From NCBI GenBank assembly GCA_017507285.1, contig JAFWBF010000076.1, positions 1 to 10,654 of the forward strand: a stretch of DNA of 10,654 bases, in the 5' to 3' direction. Shown here piece after piece: positions 6,864 to 10,654 of this stretch. The position numbers were made by a program, and so were the translations under genes. The DNA is from Bacteroidales bacterium. Lineage in GTDB: Bacteria; Bacteroidota; Bacteroidia; Bacteroidales; P3. The notes under the pieces are model-generated. The model saw only the letters and a list, made by a program, of their open reading frames with translations, was not told where the DNA came from and searched no databases. Position 1 is the first letter of the stretch. Each line of letters opens with the position of its first letter.

Positions 6864-7832
6864 GTGAAAACAAATAATGAGATAAAAGAAATTGCTGTTC
6901 AAGTAATTAAAAAAGAAAAAAAAGCTATCGAAAACTTGGAAAAATATATAGATGATAACTTTTCGAAGGCTATAAAAACCATTTTTTCGAGCAAAGGGCG
7001 CGTAATTATTACGGGTATTGGAAAGAGTGCAAACATAGGTATGAAGATAGTTTCGACACTTAATTCAACAGGCACACCGGCCATATTTATGCATGCGGCT
7101 GATGCCATACATGGCGATTTGGGTATAATACAAAACGACGATGTGATTATATGCATATCCAAAAGTGGAAATACACCCGAAATAAAAGTGTTGATACCAT
7201 TGATAAAAAACACATCAAATCCACTTATAGCTATAGTGGGTAATATGGATTCGTTTTTGGCTCAGCAGGCCGATGTGGTGCTTAATACCACTGTTGATTC
7301 CGAAGCCGATCCTAATAATCTTGCTCCCACAACAAGTACAACGGCACAGCTGGTTATGGGCGATGCTTTGGCTGTGGCCCTCTTGCAGTGTCGAAAGTTT
7401 ACGGCACAGGATTTTGCAAAATACCATCCCGGAGGTGCTTTGGGAAAACAATTATATTTGCGCGTTGAAGATTTGTATAAGCAAAATGAAAAACCTATGG
7501 TTGCTCCCGATACCGGTGTGCGTGAGACTATTTTGGAAATGACTTCGAAAAGGTTGGGTTGTGCTGTGGTGGTAGAAAATGATGTGGTGCAAGGAATTAT
7601 TACCGATGGCGATTTACGGCGTATGATGAAATCAAACGATTCGGTCGATCATCTTACTGCAAAAGATATAATGTCGGATAGTCCAAAAACAATATACGAA
7701 AATGAATATGCTACCAAAGCCTTGTCCATGATGAGAGCCTCGTCAATAACCCAACTGATAGTTGCAGACGACCAAAAACATTATCTTGGAGTGGTGCATT
7801 TACACGATATTTTACGTGAAGGAATTATATGA
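6864..7832 (+). CDS. kdsD: D-arabinose-5-phosphate isomerase (KdsD/KpsF/GutQ family)
   Basis: A 322-residue enzyme that converts ribulose-5-phosphate to arabinose-5-phosphate, the first step to Kdo for lipopolysaccharide. A SIS domain fills about residues 35-180, with TGIGKS (50-55), the ISKSGNTPE phosphate loop (98-106) and APTTSTTA (154-161). Two CBS domains follow (about 204-260 and 266-322). Lys54, Glu106, Glu147 and His188 (in HPGGALG) line up, at a constant offset of five, with Lys59, Glu111, Glu152 and His193 reported as functionally important in E. coli KdsD, so the enzyme should be active. Translation must start at GTG 6864: no other start codon occurs in frame after the TAA at 6822. 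A 12-codon ORF from ATG 6829 ends on that GTG (GTGA overlap). The gene diverges from recQ. Confidence 0.93.
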   Translation: MKTNNEIKEIAVQVIKKEKKAIENLEKYIDDNFSKAIKTIFSSKGRVIITGIGKSANIGMKIVSTLNSTGTPAIFMHAADAIHGDLGIIQNDDVIICISKSGNTPEIKVLIPLIKNTSNPLIAIVGNMDSFLAQQADVVLNTTVDSEADPNNLAPTTSTTAQLVMGDALAVALLQCRKFTAQDFAKYHPGGALGKQLYLRVEDLYKQNEKPMVAPDTGVRETILEMTSKRLGCAVVVENDVVQGIITDGDLRRMMKSNDSVDHLTAKDIMSDSPKTIYENEYATKALSMMRASSITQLIVADDQKHYLGVVHLHDILREGII

Positions 7833-7916
7833 AAAAACGGCAAAAATGCTTGTTGTTTCGGGTAAAAAAACATGTAAAAACAGCAAAAGTAACGAAAAAA
7901 ATGATGTTTGTAATAC

Positions 7917-7948
7917 TTTGGTAAATAGATAACTAAAAAATATATTTG
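7917..7948 (+). promoter_or_regulatory. Bacteroidetes-type promoter, upstream of the tRNA-Lys pair
   Basis: TTTG (7917-7920), a 20-nt spacer and TATATTTG (7941-7948) form a complete match to the consensus. Transcription would begin near 7955, about 70 nt before the first tRNA. Confidence 0.6.
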
Positions 7949-7967
7949 AAAATAATTGCAAAATAAG

Positions 7968-7998
7968 TTGGTTGATTGAAATAAAAGTAGTACTTTTG
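7968..7998 (+). promoter_or_regulatory. Bacteroidetes-type promoter directly before the tRNA-Lys pair
   Basis: TTG (7968-7970), 20 nt, then TACTTTTG (7991-7998). Transcription would start near 8005, about 20 nt before the first tRNA, a typical distance for a stable-RNA promoter. Confidence 0.7.
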
Positions 7999-8025
7999 CA
8001 AACTCAAAACGATGAGAAACGGTTT

Positions 8026-8098
8026 GACTAAGTAGCTCAGCAGGTAGAGCACATCCCTTTTAAGGATGGGGTCCTGGGTTCGAATCCCAGCTTAGTCA
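8026..8098 (+). tRNA. tRNA-Lys (UUU), first copy
   Basis: A 73-nt cloverleaf. The acceptor GACTAAG pairs with CTTAGTC. The D stem is GCTC/GAGC, the anticodon stem CATCC/GGATG, and the loop CTTTTAA carries anticodon TTT (8059-8061). The T arm is CTGGG-TTCGAAT-CCCAG, with discriminator A at 8098. The CCA end is not encoded and must be added by the nucleotidyltransferase. It reads AAA and AAG lysine codons. Confidence 0.97.
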
Positions 8099-8136
8099 CG
8101 ACAAGTTTGTTGGTAAAATAATTTAGTTTCTGGTTT

Positions 8137-8209
8137 GACTAAGTAGCTCAGCAGGTAGAGCACATCCCTTTTAAGGATGGGGTCCTGGGTTCGAATCCCA
8201 GCTTAGTCA
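8137..8209 (+). tRNA. tRNA-Lys (UUU), second identical copy
   Basis: Base-for-base identical to the copy at 8026-8098. Identity also covers GGTTT just upstream and C just downstream (8021-8099 against 8132-8210), a 111-nt period, so it looks like a recent tandem duplication or gene conversion. The 38-nt spacer has no promoter match, so both copies are probably cut from one transcript. CCA is not encoded. Confidence 0.97.
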
Positions 8210-8220
8210 CAAAAATTTTT

Positions 8221-8249
8221 AAGCGGAGTTGTTTGTAGCAACTCCGCTT
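8221..8249. terminator. Strong terminator after the tRNA genes
   Basis: An 11-bp perfect stem (AAGCGGAGTTG at 8221-8231 with 8239-8249) has a 7-nt loop and is followed by a T-run (8248-8253) on the plus strand. The T-run reaches the stop codon of the convergent gene at 8252, so the hairpin may also protect or terminate that message, though on the minus strand the T-run comes five bases later. Confidence 0.88.
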
Positions 8250-8251
8250 TT

Positions 8252-9661
8252 TTATTGTTCTTTTTTGTCAAACTTTTGCCATCCATCGTTTCTGCCATTC
8301 AGGTAGTCGTGATAATATCCTAGTATTTTGGACGACATCTCGTCGGGGTGGGTAATGTTTCTATCAATAAAATACGTCTTTAATCGTGAGCCACCCCACA
8401 GATACCAATTGTTTCTCAACCACATTCCAAGCGAATGGTGAAGGTTAATTGTAGAACTTTTCATAATGTAATACTTGTCTTTTTTGGATAACATGGAGTC
8501 TAATTCTTTGAAACACTCTTCGATGTTTTTGGGTATATATATTCCGTTGATAGTGTCTTTGACTAGCTGTTTTCGGTACTCGATCCTATCAATTTTGTTT
8601 TGTTTTATTTTTTCCAATCGTGCTGTTACTCTATTTTTCTTTCTTACCAAACCAAACACTTCTTTGTACCAATAATCTACATTGTTGGAAAAATTGTTTG
8701 TGTCGAATATTGCATTATCAATGTTTTTGGATAGTTTTTGTATAGGTATGCTGTCGGCATTGTATACATTTACTACCTCGGCATGCCCCGATTTATGCAC
8801 TTTCAGCCATAATCCAACTCTGTAGAATTTATAAAAATCCCTATCTCTATAGTCTTTATTAGGCTTTAACTCTAATAACTTTGCTATAATTTGGCCGGAT
8901 TCAATTTTCCTATTACCATCAATCATTTTGGCATAATCACTTGGACATCTAAAGAGTTGTTTTGTCCGCCTTTGTGGGGCAACAGACTGCAATTTATGTA
9001 TACTTAGGCTATCGAAACTATGTGTGGAAAAACTTCCTTTCGGCATGTCGAAAATTACTAATTTCCTATTGTGGGTATATATAAATACGGTGTCGCCAAA
9101 TTGATATACTGGCCTTTTATGCAACAATGTGTCGCGAGCAGTGGTATTGGGTTTGTAATACCTATTGTATAAACCACTGTTCGCATCCATCACTACACTA
9201 TCTAAAAGATTAAATAATAATCTATTTTCGCCGGTTCCGCAGAAATCTTTTATAGAAAAACGGTTTACCAATTTGCCATCGCAAAATAATGATACAGCCT
9301 CATTACGCCAATATTCTTTTGGCAAATCTGTAGAATAATTCCGGCTGTAACGATAGTCGTAGTTGAACAGATGGAGTAGATGTCGGCCATCGTTGCTTAT
9401 AAGTAGTTCGCCATCAGTCATACATTCGTCTATTGCAAACATAAGGCTGTCGGTGGCTGTGTGGTATACCTCTGTGGTGCCTACTAGTAATTGTTGTGTG
9501 CTTGAATATGGTTTGCTTACTGCATAATATTCGCCATTGGGCGAGTATACCGAAATAATATCACGATAAGTGTATACCGTTTGAGCTGTTAAACTAAATG
9601 GGCAAACGAGTAGCGATATATAAGCAAGTGCTTGTAAGTGCATTTTTATTGTCTTTTCCAT
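8252..9661 (-). CDS. Exported protein of unknown function with a conserved C-terminal domain
   Basis: A 469-residue protein if translated from the ATG at 9661; the frame extends two codons to a TTG, less likely as a start. Residues 1-27 form a signal peptide (MEKTIKMH, hydrophobic core, cleavage near LTAQ), so it is periplasmic or outside. Residues about 30-220 are rich in short beta strands with Asp/Asn turns (YSPNGEYYAV, ISNDGRHLLHLF, YTHNRKLVIFD), recalling propeller-like WD40/TolB repeats but without clear motifs. A basic stretch (about 335-370) precedes a compact domain (about 372-458): YIPKNIEECFKELDSML, GMWLRNNWYLW, GGSRL, a HPDEMS turn, and YYHDYLNG. I believe this matches a small uncharacterised Pfam family, DUF6794, often found alone in Bacteroidetes; the number is from memory. 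It lies 16 nt after the ZIP gene, probably in one operon. Role unknown. Confidence 0.7.
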   Translation of the reverse strand: MEKTIKMHLQALAYISLLVCPFSLTAQTVYTYRDIISVYSPNGEYYAVSKPYSSTQQLLVGTTEVYHTATDSLMFAIDECMTDGELLISNDGRHLLHLFNYDYRYSRNYSTDLPKEYWRNEAVSLFCDGKLVNRFSIKDFCGTGENRLLFNLLDSVVMDANSGLYNRYYKPNTTARDTLLHKRPVYQFGDTVFIYTHNRKLVIFDMPKGSFSTHSFDSLSIHKLQSVAPQRRTKQLFRCPSDYAKMIDGNRKIESGQIIAKLLELKPNKDYRDRDFYKFYRVGLWLKVHKSGHAEVVNVYNADSIPIQKLSKNIDNAIFDTNNFSNNVDYWYKEVFGLVRKKNRVTARLEKIKQNKIDRIEYRKQLVKDTINGIYIPKNIEECFKELDSMLSKKDKYYIMKSSTINLHHSLGMWLRNNWYLWGGSRLKTYFIDRNITHPDEMSSKILGYYHDYLNGRNDGWQKFDKKEQ

Positions 9662-9677
9662 ACCCAATAGGCAGCCA

Positions 9678-10451
9678 TTACATTATATCCAGCACCATCA
9701 TCAGCACAAATCCAAGGGCTACGCCTATGGTGCCTATGTTGGAGTGGTCGCCGTTTTGCGATTCGGGTATCAGCTCTTCCACTACCACATATATCATTGC
9801 GCCGGCAGAGAACGCCAGCAGATATGGAAAGATAGGCATCATAAGGTCTATAAGTACTATGGTGATTATGGCTGCTATGGGTTCTACTATTCCAGACAGG
9901 GCTCCATAGCCAAAGGCTTTTTTGCGACTCATACCTTCGCTACGCAGTGGCATGGAAATGATGGCACCTTCGGGAAAATTTTGTATGGCTATGCCTATTG
10001 ATAGGGTTATGGCACCGGCTATGGTAATAGCCGTTTGTCCGCTTATGGCACCGGCCAATACTACTCCTACGGCCATGCCTTCGGGTATATTGTGAAGGGT
10101 AACGGCAAACATAAGCATTGTGCTGCGTCCTAGCTTACTTTTCATACCTTCGGGCTTGTCGGAGCCAAGGTGGAGATGCGGTATTACGGTATCGAGCAGC
10201 AGCAGAAAGCCCATGCCGCCCAAAAAACCTATGGCAGGAGGTAGCCAAGCATATTGGCTTTGACCTTCCGAAACCTCTATGGCGGGTATAAGCAACGACC
10301 ATACCGAGGCTGCTATCATTACTCCCGAAGCAAAGCCAAGCAAAAACTTCTGAAACTTCGTTCCCATCTTATCGCGGAGCAAAAACACAGTGGCAGCTCC
10401 CAGCAATGTTCCCATAAAGGGTATAAGTAATCCTATAGTTATTGTATCCAT
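9678..10451 (-). CDS. ZIP-family divalent metal transporter (GufA-like)
   Basis: A 257-residue inner-membrane protein from the ATG at 10451; upstream in-frame TTG and ATG codons (10526, 10478) add a tail unlike the family and are not chosen. About eight hydrophobic segments are seen, with a short His loop (PHLHLG, 91-96). Segment 4 has TLHNIPEG (His120, Asn121, Glu124), segment 5 IQNFPEG (Gln157, Asn158, Glu161), and segment 6 carries Glu190. These line up at matching spacing with the binuclear metal site of Bordetella BbZIP (H177, N178, E181, Q207, D208, E211, E240, from memory), except that Asn158 replaces the Asp. ZIP proteins carry zinc and sometimes iron or manganese into the cytoplasm; the substrate cannot be told here. 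It heads a likely two-gene operon with the exported unknown protein. Confidence 0.9.
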   Translation of the reverse strand: MDTITIGLLIPFMGTLLGAATVFLLRDKMGTKFQKFLLGFASGVMIAASVWSLLIPAIEVSEGQSQYAWLPPAIGFLGGMGFLLLLDTVIPHLHLGSDKPEGMKSKLGRSTMLMFAVTLHNIPEGMAVGVVLAGAISGQTAITIAGAITLSIGIAIQNFPEGAIISMPLRSEGMSRKKAFGYGALSGIVEPIAAIITIVLIDLMMPIFPYLLAFSAGAMIYVVVEELIPESQNGDHSNIGTIGVALGFVLMMVLDIM

Positions 10452-10478
10452 ATATTCGAGTTTTTTGATTAATAACAT

Positions 10479-10557
10479 ATCGTAAACGAAATTTGCTTTG
10501 GAAAATTGTACAAAAATTTCTACCAAACTTGCTATAAAAAACTATGCGGTTTACGAT
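10479..10557. repeat. 9-bp inverted repeat flanking the ZIP upstream region
   Basis: ATCGTAAAC (10479-10487) and GTTTACGAT (10549-10557) are exact inverse copies with 61 nt between. The right copy is part of the first unit of the 22-bp array, so the left one may be an isolated inverted copy of the same core. Confidence 0.4.
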
Positions 10558-10654
10558 CCAAAACTCCCATACTTACGGGTCAAAAGTATGGGAGTTTTGA
10601 TGTCTAACTCCCATGGTTACGACCCCAAAGTATGGCACTTACGGATGTCAAATA
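10551..10654. repeat. 22-bp-period tandem repeat array, running off the window
   Basis: The word TTACG recurs at 10551, 10573, 10617 and 10639, with a degenerate unit at 10595, so the period is exactly 22 bp. Units alternate between a half ending CTCCCATAC/CTCCCATGG and a half ending GTATGGGAG/GTATGGCAC, giving a 44-bp higher-order period. Four full units and part of a fifth are visible. A weakly similar stretch before 10551 may be a decayed unit. It overlaps no convincing gene. Confidence 0.75.
10559..10599. repeat. 16-bp perfect inverted repeat inside the tandem array
   Basis: CAAAACTCCCATACTT (10559-10574) and its exact complement (10584-10599) enclose a 9-nt loop. The hairpin would be stable. 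It is formed by two neighbouring, oppositely oriented halves of the 22-bp array. A terminator is possible but no T-run follows on the plus strand. Confidence 0.75.

Larger units (their letters stand above)
7833..8025. other. AT-rich intergenic region between kdsD and the tRNA genes
   Basis: 193 nt with no convincing coding sequence. Its first half is A-rich with scattered GTAAAAA-like runs and no clear terminator hairpin for kdsD. Its second half holds two promoter matches, listed separately. Confidence 0.6.

Noticed and set aside
8026..8209. tRNA-associated integration site of a mobile element
   Set aside because: The two tRNA copies are complete and only 38 nt apart, with no integrase gene or foreign segment between or beside them.
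9662..9667. TTG start at 9667 for the exported unknown protein
   Set aside because: An ATG two codons later gives the same signal peptide and a more usual start.
10452..10526. N-terminal extension of the ZIP protein to TTG 10526 or ATG 10478
   Set aside because: The added residues do not resemble ZIP proteins, which usually begin just before the first membrane segment; ATG 10451 fits.
10559..10599. Simple rho-independent terminator
   Set aside because: The hairpin is strong but no T-run follows it in the plus direction, and it sits inside a tandem array upstream of the minus-strand ZIP gene.
10551..10654. CRISPR array
   Set aside because: Units are 22 bp and directly adjacent, without unique spacers, and no cas genes are visible.

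Overview
The window reads as chromosomal DNA of a member of Bacteroidota, most likely order Bacteroidales. The grounds are: promoter elements of the Bacteroidetes type (TTTG/TTG, about 20 nt, TAnnTTTG) before several transcription units; A-rich start sites mostly without Shine-Dalgarno; HU-like proteins of the Bacteroidetes 'HU-HIG' kind; small exported proteins ending in an AQ cleavage site; and a recQ/kdsD divergent pair beside pyrK-pyrD. These are recognitions from memory, not database results.

Layout. Positions 2-1282 (+) hold three tandem HU-like DNA-binding paralogues, the first cut by the window edge and the third with a Gly/Ser/Asp-rich tail. Two of them have strong Shine-Dalgarno sequences, unlike everything else here. 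A hairpin terminator follows. A promoter at 1398-1429 then drives two paralogous small outer-membrane beta-barrel proteins (1475-2591, +). A long hairpin (2652-2693), able to end transcription both ways, separates these from a leftward unit: recQ helicase, pyrK and pyrD (6738 down to 2715). PyrK and PyrD are the electron-transfer and catalytic subunits of class 1B dihydroorotate dehydrogenase in pyrimidine synthesis.

kdsD (arabinose-5-phosphate isomerase, Kdo/LPS pathway) diverges from recQ (6864-7832, +). An AT-rich gap with two good promoters leads to two identical tRNA-Lys(UUU) genes (8026-8209) and a strong terminator. The right part is a leftward pair: a ZIP-family metal transporter (10451-9678), then an exported protein of unknown function with a recognisable conserved C-terminal domain (9661-8252). 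The right edge holds the start of a 22-bp-period tandem repeat that also contains a 16-bp perfect inverted repeat and runs off the window.

Most of the window is ordinary housekeeping. I see no transposase, CRISPR array or recognisable defence system. The parts most worth a second look are the 22-bp repeat array, the HU-like triplet with its unusual ribosome binding sites, and the unknown exported protein paired with the ZIP transporter.
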